The notes under the pieces: generated by a model
Databases searched by the model: none
Told to the model about the DNA's origin: nothing
The model's input: the letters and a program-made list of their open reading frames with translations, nothing else
Made by a program: the position numbers and the translations under genes
Part shown: piece by piece, positions 6,042 to 6,079 of the stretch
Numbering within the stretch: position 1 is the first letter of the stretch
Layout of the letters: every line of letters begins with the position of its first letter
Assembly: GCA_016550415.1 (NCBI GenBank)
Contig: JABXGU010000763.1
Coordinates: 1-6,079, forward strand
Length of the DNA stretch: 6,079 bases
From: an archaeon
Lineage (GTDB): Archaea > Asgardarchaeota > Hermodarchaeia > Hermodarchaeales > Hermodarchaeaceae
Direction of reading: 5' to 3'

Positions 6042-6079
6042 AGGCTTAATAGGTGGATAAAATATTCTGATTCCCGTTA

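Noticed and set aside
1..6079. Mobile element, CRISPR array or defence system
   Set aside because: No transposase or integrase motifs, terminal inverted repeats, regularly spaced direct repeats or defence-type nuclease or ATPase motifs were seen on either strand.

Overview
The window most likely comes from an archaeon, plausibly an Asgard-type lineage (Thorarchaeota-like would fit). This is inferred from four things: A/T-rich TATA-box-like elements placed before genes, several zinc-ribbon proteins, a non-enzymatic protein with a gelsolin-like domain, and an M28-related peptidase with an archaeal-looking architecture. No rRNA or other phylogenetic marker is present, so the assignment is tentative. 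Only two of the six genes appear to start with ATG. The others use TTG or GTG, and one may use CTG.

Left part (1-1500), minus strand: a zinc-ribbon protein with four ribbons, cut by the window edge (1-462), lies downstream of a 280-codon gene (606-1448). The product of that gene joins an N-terminal gelsolin-like domain to a proline-rich linker and an unrecognised C-terminal domain. About 200 bp (1449-1647) then separates the left block from a rightward block. This spacer carries two oppositely directed TATA-like elements and looks like a divergent promoter region.

Middle part (1648-4464), plus strand: an apparent three-gene operon. It encodes a 673-aa M28/DUF4910-like aminopeptidase with a protease-associated-type insert and a C-terminal winged-helix-like tail, a 150-aa helical protein of unknown function, and a 93-aa membrane protein with two transmembrane helices and a zinc ribbon. 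The first two genes are 23 bp apart, and the third follows after 37 bp. A small hairpin plus T-run ends the block.

Right part (4490-5953), minus strand and convergent with the operon: a 487-aa polytopic membrane protein with features of GT-C glycosyltransferases that use lipid-linked sugars. The last 126 bp (5954-6079) hold its upstream region and a strong Shine-Dalgarno-like sequence on the plus strand, which probably belongs to a gene that starts near or beyond the edge.

I see no tRNA, rRNA, CRISPR array, insertion sequence or phage gene. The most noteworthy points are the gelsolin-like fusion with its unusual start region, the M28 enzyme with altered metal-site motifs, and the unknown proteins grouped with it.
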